In this document: in pieces, positions 8,622 to 16,069 of the stretch
How positions within the stretch are numbered: position 1 is the first letter of the stretch
Layout of the letters: every line of letters begins with the position of its first letter
Origin: Xenococcus sp. PCC 7305
GTDB taxonomy: Bacteria > Cyanobacteriota > Cyanobacteriia > Cyanobacteriales > Xenococcaceae
NCBI RefSeq assembly: GCF_000332055.1
Contig: NZ_ALVZ01000163.1
Location: forward strand, 1-34,144
Reading direction: 5' to 3'
DNA: 34,144 nucleotides
Program-made: the position numbers and the translations under genes
The notes under the pieces: generated by a model
Database searches by the model: none
Told to the model about the DNA's origin: nothing
The model's input: the letters and a program-made list of their open reading frames with translations, nothing else

Positions 8622-9278
8622 TTAATCAATCTTTAAGGTGTTTTTTCGGTAAAACTTTATATTGTGACGCTCCGCTATTTCTAGGTCTTCAGGGCGATCA
8701 ACATCAGGCAAAATGGGTAAGTATGCCGTCGATAAAGCTAGTTGCTGAGCGATTTTCTTTGTTGTAGAGAAGACAGAATCCGTCCCCCAGTTAATATCAG
8801 TAAACAATTCGGGAACTAATTTATTTAACCCAATCAGATAATATCCCCCATCTTCGGCTGCTCCCAATACTAATTCCTGGTTATTTAGAGCCTCGAAGGC
8901 TTGGCCTAAAATCATCGGATTAAGATCAGGGCAGTCAATCCCAATAGTTACGATTCTTTGTTTTCCTCGCTTAAAAGCATCCGCAAAGGCTGATTTCATC
9001 TTGGCGCCGAGATCTCCTGATGCTTGAGGACGATAACTGTAGTTATTTCCTAAGTTATTTCCTAGCCAAGATATCATTAAACTGCGATCGCCACCAGCAA
9101 AATGAATTTCGATATCTATCGGACGAGATGCCTGTAATGTTTGAGCTGTCCCAATTGTATGTTCACTTAGTTGACGTTGTAAATCTGCTGCTCCTAGGGC
9201 TCCTAATGCAGGAATCATGCGGGTTTTAGTTTTTCCAGCCTCGGGATAACGGGTAAAAATAATTAAGCTTTCAGTCAT
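8622..9278 (-). CDS. DUF2064 / TIGR04282 family nucleotidyl- or glycosyltransferase-like protein
   Basis: Member of the DUF2064 family, which has a GT-A nucleotide-sugar transferase fold and is often labelled arsenosugar biosynthesis glycosyltransferase. The N-terminal FTRYPEAGKTKTRM (8-21) is the family's nucleotide-binding loop, shared in style with MobA/CofC-like proteins. A TIGIDCPDLNP segment holds the metal-binding Asp, and LGAAEDGGYYLIGL follows as expected. At 218 residues it is full length. The true substrate is not established for most members. No arsenic or radical SAM partner gene lies beside it; the downstream neighbour is the hydrolase above. The GGGAAC heptamer array begins 18 bp upstream of its start codon. 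Confidence 0.85.
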   Translation of the reverse strand: MTESLIIFTRYPEAGKTKTRMIPALGALGAADLQRQLSEHTIGTAQTLQASRPIDIEIHFAGGDRSLMISWLGNNLGNNYSYRPQASGDLGAKMKSAFADAFKRGKQRIVTIGIDCPDLNPMILGQAFEALNNQELVLGAAEDGGYYLIGLNKLVPELFTDINWGTDSVFSTTKKIAQQLALSTAYLPILPDVDRPEDLEIAERHNIKFYRKNTLKID

Positions 9279-9295
9279 AAATTCTCAATATACTA

Positions 9296-9412
9296 AGGGA
9301 ACGGGGAACAGGGAACAGGGAATGGGGAACAGGTAAAAGGGAACAGGGAACAGGGAACAGGGAACGGGGAACAGGGAACGGGGAACAGGGAATGGGGAAC
9401 AGGTAAAAGGGT
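9296..9412. repeat. GGGAAC-type heptamer tandem array
   Basis: About 117 bp of tandem 7-nt units (GGGAACA, GGGAACG, GGGAATG, with GGTAAAA interruptions). An identical 31-nt block occurs at 9311-9341 and 9381-9411, exactly 70 bp (ten units) apart, so the array grew by block duplication. It lies directly upstream of the DUF2064 gene. Related pieces lie at 2706-2734 and inside the gene at 16067. Confidence 0.9.
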
Positions 9413-9807
9413 AGAAATTCGTATTTTGTTGGGTCAAGATTTATTGAAGATAGAATTAGTTAATAAGTATAAATACTTGGATAAAAATTAGGTAGAAATT
9501 CTTACCTTCCCATGATTCTACAGAACTGAAATATTTAGTATTTGGCATTTCTCCGTATCTTTTTGCTTAAATTCCTAAACTTCACTGGTAAAACCCTCAG
9601 TGTGATAACAAAATAAACGTCATAAGTCAATGAAGTACTTCACCAAAAGCAAGTGATTTCATCAATTGCCCCTGCAAATTTGACTCAGTATTATTAGTTA
9701 AGTAGCAAGTAAGTAATTGGTGGAATTACTTAGCAGAAATTCCAGAGCATAAAAAAGTTTATTAAAAATATTATTTTCTTGTCATCAATTCATCAGAGGA
9801 AAATCTA
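9413..9807. other. Long leader of the permease gene, no gene seen
   Basis: No coding region is visible in this 395-bp stretch. A possible promoter, TTGAAG (9444-9449) and TATAAA (9468-9473) with an 18-nt spacer, lies about 330 bp before the permease ATG. A perfect 12-bp palindrome TGAAGTACTTCA sits at 9631-9642 and could be an operator. No named riboswitch fold is recognised. Confidence 0.35.
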
Positions 9808-10908
9808 ATGGTATATGTAATTCGGACAATTGTTCTCTTTATGATCGGACTTTGGCTCAAAAATAAGTTTAAAGAAGAGCTTAGTTTCAAGTCAATTAAG
9901 ATTGTGATGATGCAAGTGTTTCTGCCTGCGGTCATTTTTTACCTAATACTGACCAATAAAGAAGGAATTAGTGAGCATGGCCTATGGATGATCATTGTGG
10001 CAACTTTAGCTTTAAACTTCCTTACTTTTGGGTTTGCTAAGTTTGTTTTGCCCAAACTGCTGCCTAGTCTTGGCAAAAAAATCATTAATACTAATGCCGT
10101 TATGTTAAGTGCCTATGCGCCCTGCATAACAGTTGTCCCGATCGCAGCCGCTATCTCAACCAACGTCAATGCAACCTATGCAGCTTTGTTCGATATTGGT
10201 GATAAGTTTTTTATTTTTGTAATTCTGTTTGCTTATATTTCAGTTCAAGTTCAAGAAAAATCAGGCGGGTTCGGGCAAAATGCCTCTCGTTTTCTCAAAA
10301 AGATTATTTTGCAACCGATTAATCTCGCTTTGATTTTGAGTTTAGTACTTTCGAGTCAAAATATTGTATTTGAAGATTTACCTTCTGTAGTTCAACAAGT
10401 GATCGTTGATATCAAAGCTCCCTTGCTGATCTTGATTCCCATCTTTATTGCTGGAGTTGTCAGTTTTGAAAATATGTCCAAAACCTTATTATCTGTTTTG
10501 ATGTATAAATATGGCTTTGGTTTTGTCGTTAGTGCGATATTTTTGTTACTATTCCCCGGCGTAATCACTGCTGGATTAGGACTACTTGTTGTTGTGGCAC
10601 CCCTTGCTTCTTCTAGTATGTGGGCCAAACAAAATCTCATGGAATTTGACCAGGAGAAAGTATCTCAAAAATTCGATCTTGAGTTTGCTGACGATTTGTT
10701 TACTAATTCCTTTGGTATCTCTCTACTTTTAAACTTCCTAATTTTTTCCATCGGCGAGTCGGTTGTTAATCCCAATCTTCTTCTAATCGTTGGTGGTGGC
10801 TTAATGGTTACAGCCTCGATGTTATATGTTCGTTCTAGAAAAGCAGCCAGACAAGCACAATTGGCAGCTGCGGAAGCTCAAGCTCAAAAAGAACTAGCTC
10901 TTAGATAA
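9808..10908 (+). CDS. Permease, AEC (auxin efflux carrier)-like family
   Basis: Integral inner-membrane transporter of 366 residues with about ten hydrophobic helices, resembling bile-acid/auxin-efflux carrier-fold permeases; the substrate is unknown. The N-terminal helix (VIRTIVLFMIGLWL) is followed by VFLPAVIFYLILTN, where the proline-containing helix is typical of AEC proteins. A second half begins near 170 (LKKIILQPINLALILSLVLS). The tail is an Ala/Gln/Lys-rich cytoplasmic helix (AARQAQLAAAEAQAQ) beyond the usual fold. AGAGGA seven bases before the ATG supports the start. The gene is monocistronic, with a long leader and a terminator just downstream. The AEC assignment is by fold pattern, not by a firm motif. 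Confidence 0.6.
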   Translation: MVYVIRTIVLFMIGLWLKNKFKEELSFKSIKIVMMQVFLPAVIFYLILTNKEGISEHGLWMIIVATLALNFLTFGFAKFVLPKLLPSLGKKIINTNAVMLSAYAPCITVVPIAAAISTNVNATYAALFDIGDKFFIFVILFAYISVQVQEKSGGFGQNASRFLKKIILQPINLALILSLVLSSQNIVFEDLPSVVQQVIVDIKAPLLILIPIFIAGVVSFENMSKTLLSVLMYKYGFGFVVSAIFLLLFPGVITAGLGLLVVVAPLASSSMWAKQNLMEFDQEKVSQKFDLEFADDLFTNSFGISLLLNFLIFSIGESVVNPNLLLIVGGGLMVTASMLYVRSRKAARQAQLAAAEAQAQKELALR

Positions 10909-10957
10909 GATGGCTTTTGGGGTAATCAGGAATTAAAGAATTGTCCATTCTTCATTG

Positions 10958-10988
10958 AAGAGAAGCGATCGCGATCGCTTCTTTTTTG
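10958..10988 (+). terminator. Terminator built from overlapping HIP1 sites
   Basis: Bases 10961-10982 form a perfect 22-bp palindrome centred on two overlapping GCGATCGC octamers. It is extended at the base by GAAG/TTT pairing and followed by a T-run (10982-10987). It begins 50 bp after the permease stop, as expected for a Rho-independent terminator. Confidence 0.65.
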
Positions 10989-10993
10989 TTGAC

Positions 10994-12001
10994 ATGATAG
11001 AATTCCCCTTGGGGAATTTGTCAAAAACTCTATCAGAAATTGTGATCGTAAATACCGATAAGCTAAAACCAGATTGGGCAGGAGATGATCTCCTATCTCG
11101 CTTTGTAAATCTTTTGATTAAGACTAAGCCTTTCTATAGCATCATGAAAGGTCAAGCCAGACGAGTACTGATTAGCACAGCGGAAAAAAATGGTATTCCT
11201 TGGCGCAAGAATTACCAGGAATTAGCGAACTCCGAAGTTAAAGAATTGTACAATGCGATCGCAGATGCTGAGTTAGTCTATCCTGATTACTATCAAGTTC
11301 CCTTTCATGCCTATGATGAAGGCAATCTTTGTTGGCAAGCAGCCTTTGAAGCGGAATCTGCCACTCTGTCTATGGGTTTACGAGTTTGGAAAAATGAACC
11401 TGGTTTGACTTGGCAAGTTGCCCAGGATAGATTACGTAACAGTTTTTATCAAATAGTAGAAAAATATACCAATAATCCACTCCAAGATATTCTTGATATT
11501 GGTTGTTCTGTCGGCATTTCGACCTTAGCCCTTCATCGCTATTTCAGTGCTCAACAAGATCTTCCGATCACAACTATTGGCTTAGATTTATCTCCCTATA
11601 TGCTAGCCGTTGCTAAAAAAAGAGATGAACAACAGGAAATTAGCCAATGGTTTCACAGCAAAGCAGAAAAGACCAAATTTGCCGATAATTCTTTTGATCT
11701 GGTCACGCTACAATTTCTCGTCCATGAATTACCTCGCAAGGCAACCCAAGAAATTTTCACAGAAATGTTCCGTATTCTGCGTCCTGGTGGTGTGATTGCG
11801 ATCGTCGATAATAATCCGGCTTCCCCCGTAATTCAAAATTTGCCACCGGTGTTATTTACCTTAATGAAAAGTACTGAACCTTGGAGCGATGATTATTACA
11901 CTTTTAATATTGAACAATCTTTGGTAGATACTGGCTTTAACTATCAAACTACTGTTGCTAGCGATCCCCGTCATCGAGCGATTATCGCAATTAAAAGTTG
12001 A
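10994..12001 (+). CDS. Class I SAM-dependent methyltransferase
   Basis: Soluble methyltransferase of 335 residues from the ATG at 10994. A TTG at 10955 would place the first 13 codons across the upstream terminator hairpin, so I reject it. The N-terminal half (about 1-155) is an all-helical region without a name I know. The Rossmann domain starts with motif I, ILDIGCSVGISTLALHRY (about 166-183). It continues with TIGLDLSPYML (motif II) and later FRILRPGGVIAIVDNN, a motif shared with UbiE/type 11 methyltransferases. The acceptor is unknown. The weak translation signal and the terminator just upstream suggest an own promoter or read-through. Confidence 0.8.
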   Translation: MIEFPLGNLSKTLSEIVIVNTDKLKPDWAGDDLLSRFVNLLIKTKPFYSIMKGQARRVLISTAEKNGIPWRKNYQELANSEVKELYNAIADAELVYPDYYQVPFHAYDEGNLCWQAAFEAESATLSMGLRVWKNEPGLTWQVAQDRLRNSFYQIVEKYTNNPLQDILDIGCSVGISTLALHRYFSAQQDLPITTIGLDLSPYMLAVAKKRDEQQEISQWFHSKAEKTKFADNSFDLVTLQFLVHELPRKATQEIFTEMFRILRPGGVIAIVDNNPASPVIQNLPPVLFTLMKSTEPWSDDYYTFNIEQSLVDTGFNYQTTVASDPRHRAIIAIKS

Positions 12002-12100
12002 CTCCTGTAGCTGGGATCAATAATCAACTATTATGGAAGTAATTAATTAGTCATGGAAAATATCCTCGGAGTTGCTAAATTCAGATATGAATTTGTCTCG

Positions 12101-12124
12101 CGCAAAGACGCAAAGACGCAAAGA
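12101..12124. repeat. CGCAAAGA octamer, three copies
   Basis: Three perfect tandem copies of CGCAAAGA, preceded by TCTCG. This is the core of a repeat often seen between cyanobacterial genes. It lies in the 204-bp gap between the methyltransferase and Uma2-type genes. Confidence 0.8.
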
Positions 12125-12205
12125 AGATTAGTCGAAATATTCTTTAGTGTTTTAAATCAGCAGCGCCATATCCTCAATTTCTAGATTGTACTTAAAAAGG
12201 GATAA

Positions 12206-12793
12206 ATGCAAATCATGACAGCCAAAACAGTAGGGAAATTACTAACTTTCCAAGATTATCTTAGCTATGACGATGAGACAAATAATCGCTATGAATTGGT
12301 TAATGGAAAATTAGAAGCCATGAATCCTCCTACTTTTAGGCATATTCTTATTGCCAAATTAATCGAACAGGCTTTTGATCAAGAAATTAGCCGTTTAAAA
12401 TTACCTTGGATATGTTTAAAAGAATCGGGAATTCGTACTGGTTGGCGGAAGTCTAGACTGACAGATATTTCTGTAATTAAAGCGAACGATATCCAGGGAT
12501 TTATTGACAAATCAGCAGTATCTCAAATTCCTCCTTTGCTTGCGGTGGAAATAGTAAGTCCAGAATCAATCAAACGTGATTATCGGTATAAGCGATCGGA
12601 ATATGCGGCTTTAGAAATACCTGAATATTGGATTGTTGATCCTCAAGAAAATAAAGTTACAGTTTTGCTGTTGGATGAAGGTTTATATGAAGAAACAGTC
12701 TTTACAGAAGAGGAAAAGATTATTTCTGTGACATTTTCCAAACTCAACTTAACTGTCAAAGGCATTTTGACAGTGGGGAATCTTGAGACTTGA
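12206..12793 (+). CDS. Uma2 family endonuclease-like protein (DUF820)
   Basis: Member of the PD-(D/E)XK-fold Uma2/DUF820 family, present in dozens of copies in many cyanobacteria, function unproven. The N-terminus has TFQDYLSYDDETNNRYELVN, the usual opening with the conserved glutamate in YELV. The core carries LTDISVI (catalytic Asp) and AVEIVSPES (catalytic Glu), then RYKRSEYAALEIPEYWIVDP, the best-conserved family stretch. The 195-residue length is typical, so the active site appears intact. It is monocistronic, preceded by AAGG near the ATG and by the octamer repeat. These genes are sometimes linked to mobile DNA, but no element is seen here. Confidence 0.9.
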   Translation: MQIMTAKTVGKLLTFQDYLSYDDETNNRYELVNGKLEAMNPPTFRHILIAKLIEQAFDQEISRLKLPWICLKESGIRTGWRKSRLTDISVIKANDIQGFIDKSAVSQIPPLLAVEIVSPESIKRDYRYKRSEYAALEIPEYWIVDPQENKVTVLLLDEGLYEETVFTEEEKIISVTFSKLNLTVKGILTVGNLET

Positions 12794-12842
12794 TATTTGA
12801 TAAAAAATTGGGTGTTTGATATCGTTCATAAGTTGAATTTAA

Positions 12843-13049
12843 TTACAATTCTTGATTTTGAAGTTTTTTCAAAATTGCTGTTTGAATTTTCTCGTCAAAG
12901 TCAAGATCCTCAGGGCCAGCAATAACTTCGCGATGATTTTGATTCAAACGATCTAAATATGCTTGAAGCGCAGATTTATTATTACGATGTTTAAGAAAAT
13001 ACCGTTTCAATTCTACATCAGTCATCTGTTCATAATCTATTTGGCTCAT
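12843..13049 (-). CDS. DUF6887 family small protein
   Basis: A 68-residue soluble protein matching what I recall of the cyanobacterial DUF6887 family (opening MSQIDYEQMTDVELKRYFL, then ALQAYLDRLN). The function is unknown; relatives often sit beside a DUF6888 gene in pairs that resemble toxin-antitoxin modules. No such partner lies on either side here, so this copy looks orphaned. The start is very well supported: GGAGGTGATC, matching ten bases of the 16S rRNA tail, ends four bases before the ATG. Such strong initiation suggests high translation. Downstream is the convergent Uma2-type gene; upstream is the ABC-F gene on the same strand, 69 bp away. Confidence 0.75.
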   Translation of the reverse strand: MSQIDYEQMTDVELKRYFLKHRNNKSALQAYLDRLNQNHREVIAGPEDLDFDEKIQTAILKKLQNQEL

Positions 13050-13118
13050 TAGATCACCTCCCCATTAAGCTTTAAATTAATTGATTTTTGACTATTGCTG
13101 TAGCGTTTGGATGACTAA

Positions 13119-14843
13119 TTACTTAGCGGTTGCTTTGGTTTTCTTTTGTTTTTTCTTTTCAGCTTGTTTAGCACGTTTAGCAGCTTGCTTCGCAGCTTTT
13201 TTCTCAGCTTCAATTTTTTGCTGCTCTTTAGCTTGAGCCTCGGCAACTTTACTTAAATAATATTTATAATCTCCTGGATAAACCACTAACTCCCCATCTT
13301 TGATCTCAACAATTTTATTCGCTACTTGGGAAATAAAATAGCGATCATGAGAAACCACAATCACCGAGCCATCATAATTCTGTAATGCTTGCTCTAGCAT
13401 CTCTTTTGCTGGAATATCGAGATGGTTGGTCGGCTCATCTAGCATTAATAAATTTGCCGGAGTTAAGAGCATTTTTGCCAAAGCCACCCTAGCTTTTTCT
13501 CCTCCACTAAGTGCTTTGACTTTCTTAAATACTGTCTCGTTACTAAAGAGAAATCTCCCGAGCAATGTCCGAACTTCTTCATTTTTCCACTCAGGAACTT
13601 CATCATGAATTGTCTCAATGACAGTTTTCTCTAAATCTAAAGCTTCCGCTTGATTTTGTTCAAAATAGCCAGGAATTACATTATGCTTGCCGAAAGTAGC
13701 TATGCCGTCTTCTGGCTCTTCTAATCCGGCAATCATCCTTAGTAACGTGGATTTACCTGCACCGTTTGCACCTAAAATAGCAACGCGATCGCCCCTTTCT
13801 ATGGTCAAATCAGCACCCAAAAATAAAATATTATCGTTATAGGTATGGGTTAAATCTTTGACAACCACGACATCTCGACCACTGCGAGCAGAAGGCGGGA
13901 ACTGAAATTTGAGAGTTTTGAGATCCGCGATCGGTGCATCGACTAACTCTATTTTGTCTAACTGTTTTTCTCTACTTTTTGCTTGGGTACTTCTGGTGGC
14001 ACTAGCGCGGAAGCGTTCTACAAATTGTTGTTGCTTGGCAATCTCTTTTTGTTGGCGTTCATAGGTTGCCAACTGAGAGGTACTAGCTTCTGCTTTTTGC
14101 AATAAATAATTGGAATAATTACCTAAATAAGTAGTAGAAAACCCTCTTTCCGTTTCCACTATTTTGGTACAAAGGCGATCGAGAAATTCCCTATCATGTG
14201 AAATAATAACCATCGGAGTATTGACTCCTTTGAGATATTTTTCTAGCCATTCAATAGTTTCCAAATCTAGATGGTTGGTCGGCTCATCTAGTAATAAAAC
14301 ATCAGGTTCTTGAAGTAAGATTTTGCCCAAACTCATTCGCATTTGCCAACCGCCACTGAAGGAACTGACTAGGCGATCGCCATCTTCGGGCTCAAAACCA
14401 ACTTCTGGCAATATTTTCTCAATCTGGGATTCTAGAGTATAAGCGTCTAGGGCTTCTAACTTGCGTTGTAGCTTATCTAGTTTATGAATTAATTTATCTA
14501 ATTGTTTGGCATCAGCAACATCCATTTCGTGATGCACTTTATTCATCTGCTGATGAACTTCATTCACCTCTGTAAATACTGTCCAAAACTCTTCGCGAAC
14601 TGTTCGAGTTGGTTCTACTTCAAATTCTTGGGTCAGATAGGCAATGCTCAAGCTTTCAGGGCGAATTACCTCTCCTGAGGTGGGTTCGACTTCCCCCATA
14701 ATTATCTTCAACTGGGTAGACTTTCCTGCACCATTAACGCCAACTAAGCCAACTCGCTCTCCTGGTTTAACTTCCCAGGTAACATCTTTGAGCACTTCTC
14801 CTGTGGGGTAAATTTTACTGATGTGTTCGAGTCGTAGCATCAA
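13119..14843 (-). CDS. ABC-F family ATPase (translation factor-like)
   Basis: Cytosolic ABC-F protein with two ATPase domains and no membrane part. Such proteins act on the ribosome, easing stalled or resting states, or giving antibiotic protection. Domain 1 has Walker A GVNGAGKST (about 35-43), signature SFSGGWQMR and Walker B VLLLDEPTNHLD. The interdomain linker (about 245-315) is long and charged, as needed to reach the tRNA sites. Domain 2 has GANGAGKST, LSGGEKARV and LLMLDEPTNHLD. A Lys/Ala-rich tail (about 540-574) ends the protein. The length fits the common cyanobacterial ABC-F type, not the C-terminal-coil Uup type found at 22471. The subfamily role is not assigned. Confidence 0.93.
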   Translation of the reverse strand: MMLRLEHISKIYPTGEVLKDVTWEVKPGERVGLVGVNGAGKSTQLKIIMGEVEPTSGEVIRPESLSIAYLTQEFEVEPTRTVREEFWTVFTEVNEVHQQMNKVHHEMDVADAKQLDKLIHKLDKLQRKLEALDAYTLESQIEKILPEVGFEPEDGDRLVSSFSGGWQMRMSLGKILLQEPDVLLLDEPTNHLDLETIEWLEKYLKGVNTPMVIISHDREFLDRLCTKIVETERGFSTTYLGNYSNYLLQKAEASTSQLATYERQQKEIAKQQQFVERFRASATRSTQAKSREKQLDKIELVDAPIADLKTLKFQFPPSARSGRDVVVVKDLTHTYNDNILFLGADLTIERGDRVAILGANGAGKSTLLRMIAGLEEPEDGIATFGKHNVIPGYFEQNQAEALDLEKTVIETIHDEVPEWKNEEVRTLLGRFLFSNETVFKKVKALSGGEKARVALAKMLLTPANLLMLDEPTNHLDIPAKEMLEQALQNYDGSVIVVSHDRYFISQVANKIVEIKDGELVVYPGDYKYYLSKVAEAQAKEQQKIEAEKKAAKQAAKRAKQAEKKKQKKTKATAK

Positions 14844-15072
14844 GAATCTCCGTGGTTGGTAAAGTTTTATGGACGATTGTTACCAAATATTATATTAGCT
14901 TAAGAAGTAGGGAATTAGGAACCAGAAGAGAGGAACCAGGAGAGAGTAAAATGTATAACCCTGACAAAAATAGTCTAGTATTATCAACGCAGTGGTTGAA
15001 TCTGTGCAAGAATCCTAAATCTTTACCATTGCTAATACTTAATCTTGAAAGAATGAGATCGCTCTGTTTCCT
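14844..15072. other. Intergenic region with GGAACCAG repeats
   Basis: This divergent gap serves the ABC-F and galE genes. It holds two direct copies of GGAACCAG followed by AGAGA-like bases (about 14919-14947), a degenerate cousin of the heptamer family. An open frame across it has no homology-like features and is not called. Confidence 0.5.
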
Positions 15073-16056
15073 ATGGGAGAAAAAATTTTAGTCACTGGAG
15101 GAGCAGGATATATTGGTTCTCATGTCGTAAAAAAACTGAGGCAGACTGACCATGATATTGTAGTTTATGATAACCTTTCCACTGGCTCTGCTGCTGCTGT
15201 TTTGCATGGCAAATTGATTGTAGGAGATCTTAATAATCTAGAATTGTTGTCTCAGGTTTTTGCTCAGCATAAATTTTCCGCTGTTTTCCATTTTGCGGCT
15301 AGTATCTCCGTCCCTGAATCTGTGGCTAAGCCCCTGAGTTACTATGCCAACAATACTCGCAATACTCTCAATTTATTGCAATGTTGCCAAAAGTTTCAAG
15401 TTAATAAGTTAGTTTTTTCTAGTACAGCTGCGGTTTATGGCGATACTGATAACTGCCCAATTATCGAGTCTGAGCCTACGAATCCTGTGAATCCTTATGG
15501 CCGCTCAAAATTAATGAGTGAAATGATGATTCAAGATTATAGTTATAGTTCCAATTTGAAATATGTGATTCTCCGCTATTTTAATGTTGCGGGGGCCGAT
15601 TGTTCTGGAGAAATTGGTCAGTCTGGTAAAAAAGCCAATCATTTGATTAAAATAGCTTGTGATGCGGCTCTTGGACTTCGCGATCGCGTAAATATTTTGG
15701 GAACTGATTACCCCACGCCCGATGGCACAGGAATTCGTGATTATATTCACGTCGAAGATTTGGCCACTGCCCATCTCGATGCTTTATCCTATCTTGCAAC
15801 TAATAGCGAAAGTCAAATTCTTAATTGTGGTTACAGCAAAGGCTATAGCGTAAAAGAGGTGCTCTCAAAGGTCAAAGCAATTTCTGGAGTTGATTTTCCG
15901 GTAAGAGAAACTTCTAGAAGACAAGGTGATCCTGCTTGCGTTGTGGCTTGTTGCGATCGCATCAAGCAGGTCTTAAATTGGCAACCTCAATATAATTCGT
16001 TGGATGCGATTGTCCGTAGTGCTTGGGATTGGGAAAAATTGAAAATTAAAAATTAA
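15073..16056 (+). CDS. galE: UDP-glucose 4-epimerase
   Basis: Extended short-chain dehydrogenase that interconverts UDP-glucose and UDP-galactose with bound NAD, supplying galactose units for envelope polysaccharide. TGGAGYIG (8-15) is the NAD-binding loop. The catalytic pair is Tyr142 and Lys146 in NPYGRSK, with Ser/Thr 117-118 in FSSTAAVYG. The C-terminal half has the DYIHVEDLA and NCGY segments of GalE. The 327-residue length is normal. The last codons (LKIKN, stop) are written by an AT-rich repeat, so the tail is probably not ancestral. The glycosyltransferase gene starts about 10-30 bp downstream, suggesting an operon for sugar-donor supply and transfer. Confidence 0.92.
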   Translation: MGEKILVTGGAGYIGSHVVKKLRQTDHDIVVYDNLSTGSAAAVLHGKLIVGDLNNLELLSQVFAQHKFSAVFHFAASISVPESVAKPLSYYANNTRNTLNLLQCCQKFQVNKLVFSSTAAVYGDTDNCPIIESEPTNPVNPYGRSKLMSEMMIQDYSYSSNLKYVILRYFNVAGADCSGEIGQSGKKANHLIKIACDAALGLRDRVNILGTDYPTPDGTGIRDYIHVEDLATAHLDALSYLATNSESQILNCGYSKGYSVKEVLSKVKAISGVDFPVRETSRRQGDPACVVACCDRIKQVLNWQPQYNSLDAIVRSAWDWEKLKIKN

Positions 16057-16069
16057 AAATTAAAAATTG
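16037..16069. repeat. AT-rich repeat across the galE stop
   Basis: The unit TTGAAAATTAAAAATT (16039-16054) is followed by two more TAAAAATT units. It encodes the last residues and stop of galE and reaches the possible TTG start of the next gene. The same 16-mer occurs three times at 19705-19748. Confidence 0.8.

Noticed and set aside
10955-10993. TTG start for the methyltransferase
   Set aside because: These codons lie in the terminator palindrome of the upstream gene.
14852-15091. 79-codon frame upstream of galE
   Set aside because: It crosses GGAACCAG repeats, overlaps the galE start, and its product has no domain-like pattern.
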